This document shows positions 1 through 7,670 of a stretch of DNA of 64,000 nt, one piece after another (the first letter of the stretch is position 1; each line of letters opens with the position of its first letter). A program made the translations under genes and the position numbers. The stretch spans positions 2,728,001 through 2,792,000 of the forward strand of contig CAXXPD010000003.1 of assembly GCA_963666415.2 (NCBI GenBank). The letters are read 5' to 3'. Below the pieces are notes generated by a model. It was not told where the DNA came from and did not search any database. It saw only the letters and a list, made by a program, of their open reading frames with translations. The stretch is from Bin87 sp963666415. Lineage in GTDB: Bacteria; Chloroflexota; Dehalococcoidia; Lucifugimonadales; UBA3495.

Positions 1-2
1 AG

Positions 3-527
3 CAGGCCCTGTATTCGGTGCCATCGGACCGGTGCCCGCCGCGTCAGCAGGTGGAAATCCGGCTGGGCAGCAAGCTGGTGCACATCTATCACCGGGGCCA
101 GCTGATCAAGACCCACCTCCGCCAGCCCCAGGGCGGACGCTCCACCGATCCCGACGATTACCCCGCCGAGCTTTCCGCCTACACCACCAGAGCGCCGGAT
201 CGCATCCAGCGCAGCGCGGCGACACTGGGACCGGCGGTGGGCGAATACGCTGAACGTCTCTTCGACGGCCCCCTGCCCTGGGCCAAGATCCGGCAGGGAC
301 ACAAGCTGCTGCGTCTGGGCGAGCGTTACACGGCGCAGCGTCTGGACGCCGCCTGTCGTCGGGCCCTGGCCGTGGATCTCATCGACGTGCGCCGATTGGA
401 ACGCATCCTGGTGCAGGCCCTGGAACAGGAGGCCATGCCCCAGCTGCCCTTGCCCATGCCGCCGGGCCGCTTCGCCCGTCCCGGTAGCGTCTTCGCTTAC
501 ACCGCATACCGCCGTCAGTCAGCATGA
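3..527 (+). CDS. istA: IS21 transposase IstA, C-terminal part
   Basis: The reading frame is open from the first bases of the window, so the 5' end is missing and the GTG at 18 is not the true start. The remaining 174 codons are the basic C-terminal region of IstA, the DDE/rve transposase of IS21 elements. It includes the stretch VEIRLGSKLVHIYHRGQLI, a small beta-rich domain that follows the integrase core. The stop codon overlaps an ATG of the next frame (ATGA at 524), which is the usual translational coupling of istA and istB. IstA cuts and joins the DNA ends together with the ATPase IstB. Confidence 0.85.
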   Translation, partial: QALYSVPSDRCPPRQQVEIRLGSKLVHIYHRGQLIKTHLRQPQGGRSTDPDDYPAELSAYTTRAPDRIQRSAATLGPAVGEYAERLFDGPLPWAKIRQGHKLLRLGERYTAQRLDAACRRALAVDLIDVRRLERILVQALEQEAMPQLPLPMPPGRFARPGSVFAYTAYRRQSA

Positions 528-538
528 GGAGATTACCC

Positions 539-1324
539 ATGACCCGAACCACCGAACTCACCCCGCTGCTCAAGAGCCTCAAGCTGGGCGCTTTGGCCAG
601 CACCCTGCCGGAACGCATCGCCCTGGCCCGTAGGGAGCAGCTGGATTACGCCTCATTCCTGGAAATCATCCTCAGCGACGAGGTCAATCGCCGCGCCCAC
701 CGCCGCACCGAACTCCGGCTGCACAATGCCGGTTTCGAGGAGACCTGCCGCCTGGAGGACTTCGACTGGTCGGCGTCAATTACCCTGGACCGCCGCCTGC
801 TGGACGCTGTATTCTCCCTGGAGTTTCTCGACCGGCACGAACACGTCCTGCTGGTGGGCCCCGCCGGTGTCGGCAAGAGCTTCTTCGCCCAGGCCCTGGG
901 CTACGCCGCCGTCCGCGCCGGATACTCCGTGCGCTTCAGCCACGCCGACGACTTCTTCAAGGCCCTGACCCAGGCCAGAGTGGACAACTCGGTGGACCGT
1001 ACCTTCCGGTCTTTCCTCACGCCCGACCTGCTCATCCTCGATGACCTGGGTCTCCATGGCCTGACCGCCCAGCAGTCCGCCGACCTCTACGAACTCATCC
1101 TCAACCGGCATCGGGCGTCCAGCTTCATCATCACCAGCAACCGGGCCGTGGACGAATGGCTGGGTCTCTTCGATGACCCCATCCTGGGCAACAGCGCGCT
1201 GGATCGCCTGGCCAACGCCAGCTACCAGATCGTCATCGAAGGCGCCAGCTACCGGGAACGACTCTCGCCACACCGCGCTCTACTGGCCGCAAAGAGGGTG
1301 ATTGACCCGCAAACTACAACCTGA
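539..1324 (+). CDS. istB: IS21 helper ATPase IstB
   Basis: This AAA+ ATPase helps IstA choose a target. The protein has a Walker A motif, GPAGVGKS, near residue 103, and a Walker B motif, LLILDDLG, near residue 163, both typical of the IstB/DnaC family. I prefer the ATG at 539 because GAGGAG lies just upstream; the ATG at 524 overlapping the istA stop is the alternative and adds five residues. Length, about 261 residues, is normal for the family and I see no frameshift, so this copy could be functional if istA is intact outside the window. It is not the same subtype as the broken istB genes at 14.1-14.9 kb and 19.8-22.8 kb. Confidence 0.9.
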   Translation: MTRTTELTPLLKSLKLGALASTLPERIALARREQLDYASFLEIILSDEVNRRAHRRTELRLHNAGFEETCRLEDFDWSASITLDRRLLDAVFSLEFLDRHEHVLLVGPAGVGKSFFAQALGYAAVRAGYSVRFSHADDFFKALTQARVDNSVDRTFRSFLTPDLLILDDLGLHGLTAQQSADLYELILNRHRASSFIITSNRAVDEWLGLFDDPILGNSALDRLANASYQIVIEGASYRERLSPHRALLAAKRVIDPQTTT

Positions 1325-1402
1325 TAATAGTCAATTCACCGCGCTCCCAGGGTGGCTGGATGTCCGTGAAAATCGCCGGCCTAATGACCATGAAAATTGA
1401 CA

Positions 1403-2176
1403 CTCACGCCAGCCGGTCTCATCGGCATGGACCACCGGACTGCCTCGGATGCGTTCCAGAATGCCCGTCAGTTCAGCCTGGGCCTTGCGAGCCACCCTTT
1501 GCGTGGCGTCCACGATGGCTCCCAGGCTGAGGCGCAACCCATGCACGGTGTCCAGGTACCACTGGATGGTGCGGAAAGGCAGCCTGGCCTCCTCCCGCAG
1601 GGCGGCAATCAGGCTGATCAGGTTGACCCCCAGACGTTGGCTTGCCCATCACCATGTTCTCCAGTTGCGCGGTGGGCGTACAACAGCGTTGGCACTGTGG
1701 GCAGGTGCGGGCGATATAAGCGTGCTCGGTTACCTGCCCCGGAATCCGGGGCAGGTCAATCACTTCCCGAGTGCGCTGGGTCCAGCCACCGGACAGCTGG
1801 GTTCCGCAGTCGGGACACTGTTCCACCACGTGTTCCACCCGCTGGGTGGGCGTCATGCGGGTGCGAGCAAAGCCGTGGGGCCGAGGCTTGCGTGGTTTCT
1901 TGGGCTGGGCCGGCTGCTGCTCGGCTTTGGGCTTCAGACCGGGCATCCTGCGGGTGCCGCCCAATTTGTCCCGCCCTTCCAACTGGGCGATCCGTTTCTC
2001 CAGGCTCCCGATGATGGCCTGTTGCCTCTCAATGATGGCAATCAGCACATCCCGGTCCGCAGTGCTGAGGTCGATTTCCGCATCCATCCCAGATATATGA
2101 CATAACCACCTCCCCCAGCTCCAGCGATTCCCGACCAACCTTCGGCCAATTCACCTCTCCAAGTCTGAACTGTTAC
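1403..2176 (-). pseudogene. IS66-family tnpC remnant (IS66-1)
   Basis: This is a 5' piece of the element found complete at 18207-19656, in opposite orientation. Its outer end at 2176 shows the same terminus, GTAACAGTTCAG. The start codon is the ATG at 2087 (MDAEIDL...), followed by a coiled-coil stretch and a zinc-finger-like region with CPDC and CPQC, as in IS66 TnpC. After the codons for MGK an extra C shifts the frame; the intact reading would continue QRLGVNLIS. The gene stops at 1403, just after DETGWRE, where IS21-A was inserted. The core DDE domain is therefore missing here. Confidence 0.85.
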
Positions 2177-2346
2177 ACCCTTGGCACCGCCCTTGACATC
2201 TATTCCCGCGCGTGCGGGTCGCCCAAGGGTGGCACTTCCTCGCTTGCACCTCGGGGGACGGCTCCATTTTTGGGTGTAATGGACCGTTTGTGGCTGCTAT
2301 GTATTATCGCGGCTGTGCACAGATTATTCCGTTGCACTGGGAATGG

Positions 2347-2575
2347 TCAGTACTGGAACTCCGTGAGTAAGTCGTGAAAGGAGGTTGGGTTGACGATGCG
2401 GAAGGCGAACTCGCCCTCCAGTTCCAGCAGGTCTGGGTCAGTGGCCACGATGACATCCGCCTGTTGCTAAATGGCGAGGTCCAAGATGGGGATGTCCTTA
2501 GCATTGCTGACTTGCTTCCAGCCGCTTTATCTCAAGTGCTCGAACAAAGGCTGCGGTCAGTTTTCCGGGTTGGGG
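2347..2575 (-). pseudogene. PIN-domain toxin remnant
   Basis: Read on the reverse strand, the DNA encodes SGWKQVSNAKDIPILDLAI, a stop codon (TAG), then QQADVIVATDPDLLELEG and a normal-looking end, FHDLLTEFQY. This matches the C-terminal half of PIN-domain RNase toxins of type II toxin-antitoxin systems: an N-K-D-x-P motif and an A-D-x-I-V-x-x-D-x-D-L-L motif carrying conserved acidic metal-binding residues. At least two in-frame stops and the missing N-terminus show it is dead. No antitoxin gene is visible next to it. The family call is from motif recognition only. Confidence 0.55.
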
Positions 2576-2838
2576 ACATTGACCGGTGCGCACGCCAAAT
2601 CACGCGCTGGTTGTTGCGAATGGTACGGATCGCTATTCAAAAGCTGGTCGCTGCATGCAACGATCGTGGGATAATCACGGCAATACCCGACCGGCGATAA
2701 CGTCGCGGAACCCCCAACTGCGGTGTCGAAACTCGACGTCGGTAGGTGTGCGAGAATAGAAAGCGTGCTGACGATATTGGTAGTGTTAGACGCGCGCGAA
2801 CGAGCAGCGAAATTTCCACAAATGTAACGGGAGGCGAA

Positions 2839-3171
2839 ATGGCAATATATCGGGTATTTTCGGACGCCGACGGCGAGAGCCACATCGAGGACCTGAAGCT
2901 GGAGGATCACCCGGAGCTGGGGGCGCTGATCAATGTGTCCGAGGTGCGTGTGCAGGAGTTTGACGGGTCGCGCCACCGGGACTTTAATCCCCTGCCCGAG
3001 CGCAGACTGATTATCCACCTGTCCGGTGAGGTGGAGATCGGCGCCAGCGACGGCGCTAAGCGGGTGCTGCGAGCCGGGGATATCCGGCTGATGGAGGACG
3101 TCACTGGCAAGGGCCATTCGCACGACGACCTGACTCCATCGGCCGCAGTCTACGTCTTGCTAAACGACTGA
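2839..3171 (+). CDS. small cupin-domain protein
   Basis: The 110-residue protein is the size of a single cupin barrel. The first conserved cupin motif is weak, around residues 40-60 (RHRDFNPLPERRLIIHLSGEVEI). The second is seen as LRAGDIRLMEDVTGKGHSHDD near residues 80-97, with the G-D turn and closely spaced His residues that could bind a metal. Start ATG at 2839 is chosen because GGGAGG precedes it by about five bases; an in-frame codon further upstream has no such site. Substrate and role cannot be told from sequence. It stands alone between a toxin relic and an IS30 relic. Confidence 0.7.
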   Translation: MAIYRVFSDADGESHIEDLKLEDHPELGALINVSEVRVQEFDGSRHRDFNPLPERRLIIHLSGEVEIGASDGAKRVLRAGDIRLMEDVTGKGHSHDDLTPSAAVYVLLND

Positions 3172-3195
3172 TGGATCCTTCTTCCCGGCATCGCC

Positions 3196-3420
3196 GAGGC
3201 AGAAGGGCGGCGTGGAGAACGCCATCGGACGTATGCTCCGCAGCTTACCCCGCAATACCGATCTGGCCACGGTGCCTCCGGAGCGGTTTCACGCGTTTGG
3301 TGCTGGCATACAACAACACCGCACGCAAGCGCTTGGGTTCCCGGACGCCAGCGGAAATCTTTGCAAGCCAAGTGCAGCGTTTGAATTTTCAATCCGCTTT
3401 CCCGCCGGCGCGGGAATTGC
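3196..3420 (+). pseudogene. IS30-family transposase C-terminal remnant
   Basis: The first half reads QKGGVENAIGRMLRSLPRNTDLA, where GxxEN carries the third catalytic residue (Glu) of the IS30 DDE triad. One inserted C near 3292 shifts the frame, after which RLVLAYNNTARKRLGSRTPA follows, the typical end of IS30 transposases. The N-terminal helix-turn-helix and the first two catalytic Asp residues are absent. No terminal inverted repeat was recognised. Confidence 0.8.
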
Positions 3421-3480
3421 AGGGGCCAGTTATAGCGGAATCACCATCGGTATTAGCGGGCGGTGCCGTCGGACTCCCAT

Positions 3481-3780
3481 TTACGTCGCAATGGCCGGTA
3501 TGTCTAGGTCCCGCACCAGGCTGGCAAATTGGGCCACGTCTTCATCTATAACTTGCTGTAACGCCACCAGCGGTTGGTCTATGTCGGCGTTGACACGAGC
3601 TCCACCGTACCACCACGGTGGTTCCCCCTGCCAGGTTGGTTGGTTAGAAGTCCGACACCCGCTCTCCGCAAGCGCCTGTGTGATCGCGGCGACTTTCTCA
3701 ACGGGCCCGACCTGAAAATCTGGTAGGAAGACCCTAAAAATCTCCAGCCTTACTCGCCTGTAGACCCTGTAAATCAACAC
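3481..3780 (-). CDS. hypothetical protein, 99 residues
   Basis: I do not recognise this protein. The frame is open for 99 codons, with an amphipathic C-terminal helix region (DIDQPLVALQQVIDEDVAQFASLVRDLDIPAIAT) and an aromatic stretch PPWWYGGARVN in the middle. It lacks membrane segments. No strong ribosome-binding site precedes the ATG at 3780, and the first 20 residues are rich in Arg and Val, so the true start may be further in. It could be a real small gene or a relic; conservation in related genomes would decide. Confidence 0.4.
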   Translation of the reverse strand: MLIYRVYRRVRLEIFRVFLPDFQVGPVEKVAAITQALAESGCRTSNQPTWQGEPPWWYGGARVNADIDQPLVALQQVIDEDVAQFASLVRDLDIPAIAT

Positions 3781-3891
3781 CGGTTCCTATTCCAGAGATA
3801 CTAATGATGTCATAATCGGATGCACTGCCCGCACGCAGTTGCCAATGATAAGCTTGCTGAAAAAGCTAGGGAATCTTAGCCGTTCTGGAAG

Positions 3892-5067
3892 ATGACGTGG
3901 CGCTCAGCGGTTGACCAGGAGATCAGAGATCTAATCCAAAAGAATGAGCGAATTACATTCGCTCGGTTCATGCAAGCCTGCCTGTACTCGCCCCGTGGAG
4001 GCTTTTATTCTGCCCGGGGTAACAGGATCAGCACCCACTTCGGGACCTCTTCCACGAGTCACCCCGTTTTCGGTGCCCTGATCGCACGGCAACTGGAGCA
4101 GATGTGGCACCTCCTCGGAGACCCTCCCATTTTCCACGTGATCGAGGTGGGTTCCGGCGACGGCGTCTTGGCTCAATCCATCGTGGATGCCTGCCGGCGG
4201 ATGGCTCCCAGGTTCGCTCAGGCGCTTTACTATGTCGCTGCGGACTACGAACCTGGATGGCTCCGACCACCTGACCACACCTTTGACTGGGCTAACGGGA
4301 CTGGAGATCGGATATCCTCAAGCAGGCAAGACGCGATCTTCGGAATCCAACGAGTCAAAACCGAAGGACTTCGGGCGTTCCGAAATGTTGTTGGCTGTAT
4401 CCTGTGTAACGAGTTGATCGACAATTTCCCTGTCCACCGGTTCGCCATCCAAGGTGGAAGAGTCAAGGAAGTCTTCGTCACGTCGGCGGGGGGGAATCTC
4501 ACCGAAGTCCTGGACGAGCCATCCTCACCTCCCATCGAAAAGAGGCTGACCAGCTTGGGCTTGTCCTTGACTGAAGGGTATCGAGGTGAGGTGAACTTGG
4601 CCATGGAGGACTGGACTGACCAGCTTTCCAGAACCCTGGACCGCGGGTTTATTCTCACTATCGACTACGGTCAACTGGCCACTGACCTCTACTCGCCCCA
4701 GAATGCCCAGGGCACGCTGGTTTGTTACAACCGACACGTCGTCAGCAGCGACCCGTACCAGCACATCGGGCAACAGGACATCACCTGCCAGGTGGACTTC
4801 ACCTCCCTTATGCGGATGGGTGATCGGCACGGTCTAACCACCGTGGGCTACGCCCGACAGAGCCAGTTCCTGACGAACCTTGGCTTCTTCTCGTTCCTCG
4901 ATGCCCTCCAGACGCAAGACCTATCGGCAGCCCGAACGACACTGAGCCGTATGGCCATGATGACCCTGGTGGACTCGAACGAGTATGGCGACTTCAAGGT
5001 GCTTGCCCAAGCCAAAGGGGACGGGTTGGGCATTGAGCTCCTGGGGTTTGAGGGCCTGGAAAGGTAA
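3892..5067 (+). CDS. MidA/NDUFAF7-type SAM-dependent methyltransferase
   Basis: The 391-residue protein has the length and layout of the COG1565 family. It starts with RFMQACLYSPRGGFYSARGN (residues ~24-43), the conserved region in which PxxGYY is usual. Next comes the SAM-binding motif HVIEVGSGDGVLAQ near residue 83, then ILCNELIDNFPVHRF near residue 170 and a TIDYG motif near residue 257. In mitochondria NDUFAF7 methylates an arginine of a complex I subunit; bacterial members are thought to be protein arginine methyltransferases but substrates are mostly unknown. It is a single gene on the + strand facing the catabolic cluster, with no obvious operon partner. The frame is intact. Confidence 0.85.
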   Translation: MTWRSAVDQEIRDLIQKNERITFARFMQACLYSPRGGFYSARGNRISTHFGTSSTSHPVFGALIARQLEQMWHLLGDPPIFHVIEVGSGDGVLAQSIVDACRRMAPRFAQALYYVAADYEPGWLRPPDHTFDWANGTGDRISSSRQDAIFGIQRVKTEGLRAFRNVVGCILCNELIDNFPVHRFAIQGGRVKEVFVTSAGGNLTEVLDEPSSPPIEKRLTSLGLSLTEGYRGEVNLAMEDWTDQLSRTLDRGFILTIDYGQLATDLYSPQNAQGTLVCYNRHVVSSDPYQHIGQQDITCQVDFTSLMRMGDRHGLTTVGYARQSQFLTNLGFFSFLDALQTQDLSAARTTLSRMAMMTLVDSNEYGDFKVLAQAKGDGLGIELLGFEGLER

Positions 5068-5227
5068 CAAGCATATCTTTCAGCTCGCGTACACAAACGG
5101 CGTCGTTCGCCCCTTGGCGAAAGCCGGCCAGAAGTAAGAGGAAATGGGGACAAAAAACCGGCGGCTTGCCCCTTCATTTGATAGGGACAAAGCCGACGGC
5201 AACGAGTCTGGTCCGTCAGGCTGAATT

Positions 5228-6523
5228 CTAGCTCGGATACTTGCTTAACATAATGAAGCCGTTGCTGTCGGGTGTATTGCAGCCAGCAAGGGCGGTTTCG
5301 GCGCGCACCGTCACCTGCCGCGCACCCGCTGTCCCCCGCAACTGCTGGATGCTATCAGCGTAGAGGACGGCGCGGTTGCGCCCCGTTCCGTTATTTCCTC
5401 CGCTTGAAAGGAAGGGATGCGGACCTTCGACCCTGATGTCGTCGGCATAGAAGTCGTGGGCCTCTCCCAGCTTGACACCGTGCCACTGGAAGCCCTCCAG
5501 GAATTGCTGCGTGAACGTAAGGTAGCCGTCGTACGGGTTGAAGATATCAACATCCTCAGGACCCAACCCGGAACCCTCCCACATCTTTCGTGCCAGGCTG
5601 GCAACCGCCTCCTGATGCTCCTCCAGAGTTGCCATGGTGCTCCTGCCGCTGCCATTGTTCTGGGCATGGTTAAGGACGTAGACTGGCTTTTGCCTCAGGT
5701 CCTTGGCACGCTCAGCGGTGGTGAAGATGAAGGCCGCGCAGGTATTGACTGGCCTGTCACAATCATATATCACCAGCGGTTCCTCGATCACGCGCCCGTT
5801 CACGTAGTCCTCAAGTGTGAGCTGATACGGCTCGTGCAGAGCGTAGTACCCCCAGGGAGTCATCAGGCCGTTTCTGCGCAAGTTCAAACAGAGAGGGGCC
5901 AGCCCGTCGTGGGACTTGCCGTATTTTTGGCAGTACTGCAGGAAGATCACCAGATTGTTGAACATGGCGCCGCTCTGATAACCCCACGGCAGAGAAAAGG
6001 CGCTATTTCCGGGGGCCTCCTGATTGATATTCTGTGGATTGTTGTGCCCGTACCGGCCTTCGAGGTTAACCATCGGGTACCATACCAGGACGGTCTCGCA
6101 TAAACCGTCACCGACCGCCTGAGCGGCCAGGCCCATCATCGGGCCGATGTAGGGTGCATCGGATTTGAGATACTTTACGTTCTTCAGTCCCAACTCCCTC
6201 TGTATCCACTCGGCAGAAGCATAGGTCAGGCCGTCCTCGGTGTCGTAGGGCGGGTCAAAATAAGGGCGAGGCGCCCAGGTCTGCTCTGCACGGGTCTCCG
6301 GGCTGGTGATTAGCCCATCAATGTCGTCCAGCGACAGGCCCGCGTCTGCAATAGCCTTCAGGCATGCTTCCTTGCTCAAGCCGCCGCAACTCCTGTCCAG
6401 GGCCACACCGTCCCAGCGCCGGTCCATATGGGACTGACCCCAACCTACGACGGCAACTTTGCCTCGGTGCTCCCAGATTCCCATACCTTCCCGATTTCTC
6501 ATCCAACTCGTGCCACTAACCAT
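5228..6523 (-). CDS. thiolase-like protein, probable Ltp2-type aldolase
   Basis: The 431-residue protein belongs to the thiolase superfamily, in the SCP-x/lipid-transfer branch: VAVVGWGQS at the N-terminus, ACLKAIADAGLSLDDIDGLI near residue 54, and a C-terminal half with SSGGNNGTGR. The nucleophilic Cys expected in the first half is not visible; the region reads SDAPYIGPMMGLAAQAV. The GHP motif of true thiolases is replaced by GRN. Such members do not cleave by thiolysis; known examples (Ltp2) are retro-aldolases acting on CoA thioesters together with a DUF35 protein. A DUF35 gene lies 55 bases upstream, which fits that model. Start ATG 6523 has AGGGAG upstream. The aldolase role is an inference. 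Confidence 0.75.
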   Translation of the reverse strand: MVSGTSWMRNREGMGIWEHRGKVAVVGWGQSHMDRRWDGVALDRSCGGLSKEACLKAIADAGLSLDDIDGLITSPETRAEQTWAPRPYFDPPYDTEDGLTYASAEWIQRELGLKNVKYLKSDAPYIGPMMGLAAQAVGDGLCETVLVWYPMVNLEGRYGHNNPQNINQEAPGNSAFSLPWGYQSGAMFNNLVIFLQYCQKYGKSHDGLAPLCLNLRRNGLMTPWGYYALHEPYQLTLEDYVNGRVIEEPLVIYDCDRPVNTCAAFIFTTAERAKDLRQKPVYVLNHAQNNGSGRSTMATLEEHQEAVASLARKMWEGSGLGPEDVDIFNPYDGYLTFTQQFLEGFQWHGVKLGEAHDFYADDIRVEGPHPFLSSGGNNGTGRNRAVLYADSIQQLRGTAGARQVTVRAETALAGCNTPDSNGFIMLSKYPS

Positions 6524-6578
6524 CTCAGCTCCCTTATGTCCTCTGCGCTATTGACCGTGTCCGTAAGACCCAGGTGGG

Positions 6579-7007
6579 CTAGGTGAGCACCCGCCACTCG
6601 TGGACCAACTGGCCGGTACTCGTTTGTTCAAATATCAGTTCCACCGCGGCCCCAACGGGGACCTCCCCCGGCGGGGTACCCGGAAGGTTGGACAAGAAGT
6701 TGATGCCCGGGTCCTCGTCCAGGGTTATCACCGCAAAGTTGATGGGCTGCGCCGCCCGAAATCCCCTGATGCGGGAGTCCCGTATCACCAGGTACACGTC
6801 AACGTGTCCCTTGCCTTGCACCTCTTTCCACTCCAGATTGTCGGCCGAGCCACATTCGTTGCATCGCTGGGTGGGCGGATAATGCAGCCTCGCGCAGGCG
6901 GTGCAGTTCTGCAAGACCAACCGCCGCTCGTTACAGGCATCCCAGAAGGGCTTGGTCAGATCATTGGGAACCGGGATAGGTCTCTCTAGCCCTGGAATCG
7001 TTGACAT
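6579..7007 (-). CDS. DUF35 OB-fold/zinc-ribbon acyl-CoA-associated protein
   Basis: This is a 142-residue protein with the DUF35 layout: an N-terminal helix (KPFWDACNERRLVLQNC), a rubredoxin-like zinc ribbon with two Cys pairs, CTAC and CNEC, near residues 36-56, and an OB-fold that binds acyl-CoA. Members pair with thiolase-fold enzymes and with MaoC hydratases. The ATG at 7007 is chosen because GGAGGGGAG lies directly before it; a longer frame starting at 7037 has no such site. It precedes the thiolase-like gene in the same direction, so the two are probably co-transcribed and form a complex. Confidence 0.85.
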   Translation of the reverse strand: MSTIPGLERPIPVPNDLTKPFWDACNERRLVLQNCTACARLHYPPTQRCNECGSADNLEWKEVQGKGHVDVYLVIRDSRIRGFRAAQPINFAVITLDEDPGINFLSNLPGTPPGEVPVGAAVELIFEQTSTGQLVHEWRVLT

Positions 7008-7230
7008 GGTTCTCCCCTCCTGTGGAATCTTGCACACCGCGCGTTGCCGTTACCGACACAATCTAGCGCGGATTATATGAAGAATTTATTTGCTGGTCAA
7101 AGATGTTTGTCGCGCGTGGTTAAGTTCCCCAATGTCCCCGGCGGATTCCCGAGCCAATATCATAGGTGGCGTTCTTCAGGTTCAGGTCCGGATAAGCCTG
7201 TGGGAAAGAAAAAGCAGTCTGAAAGTGCGT

Positions 7231-7590
7231 CTAATCCTGGTTCGTCCTGCCGTTGATCCACGGCTCGGTATTTCCGGCATCCATCCAGACGAAATGGAAC
7301 CTCGCTGTCAGGGCAAATTGGCGATCCAACTCCGTATCGCCAATATGGTAGTACTCCTCAGCCGGAAAGCGAGATTTCACATCCAAGAGGCCCTGCTTCG
7401 ATGAGACAAAACTCACCTCGATGCGGTGTCTGTCCCAAATGGCCTGCTGTACTGGGAGCGGACGGTCAGATGCGCTACCGATAATGCATCCGTGCGCCTG
7501 GGCTTTCCTGACCATGCTCATGGTAACAGGCCCAGGTGGGTCCCCTGCTTCTAGCGTTCCATCTATATCGAAACTGACCAGTATTGCCAA
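7231..7590 (-). CDS. HAD-superfamily phosphatase-like protein
   Basis: The 119-residue protein has HAD motif I, FDIDGT, at residues 8-13 (nucleophile Asp 8 and acid/base Asp 10), a GSAS motif II near residues 37-40, and HIGDTELD near residue 82, matching the acidic motif IV. It is short for a HAD phosphatase and lacks a visible cap domain, as in small type-III HADs. The start is a TTG with a strong AAAGGAGGT site before it. It lies between the double CoA-transferase and the DUF35 gene, all on the - strand, so it may share their transcript. Its substrate is unknown. Confidence 0.75.
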   Translation of the reverse strand: MAILVSFDIDGTLEAGDPPGPVTMSMVRKAQAHGCIIGSASDRPLPVQQAIWDRHRIEVSFVSSKQGLLDVKSRFPAEEYYHIGDTELDRQFALTARFHFVWMDAGNTEPWINGRTNQD

Positions 7591-7670
7591 GTATGACCTC
7601 CTTTCGCAATTCGGATGCAGATGAGATTACCCAAGTATGGAGCAGCTTGACGCATGTTGGGCGTACTGGC

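Larger units (their letters stand above)
1..1402 (+). mobile_element. IS21-family element A, right-hand part
   Basis: The element holds the 3' end of istA and a complete istB, and its left part lies outside the window. The right end is placed at 1402 because the DNA there ends in ...TTGACA, and from 1403 onward the sequence is an IS66 tnpC gene starting in mid-codon. Two copies of a TGAAAAT-type motif lie in the last 40 bases, like the terminal repeats that the IS21 transposase binds. The element appears to have inserted into the IS66 copy; the other half of that IS66 would be left of the window. Confidence in the family is high, and in the exact end moderate. Confidence 0.8.
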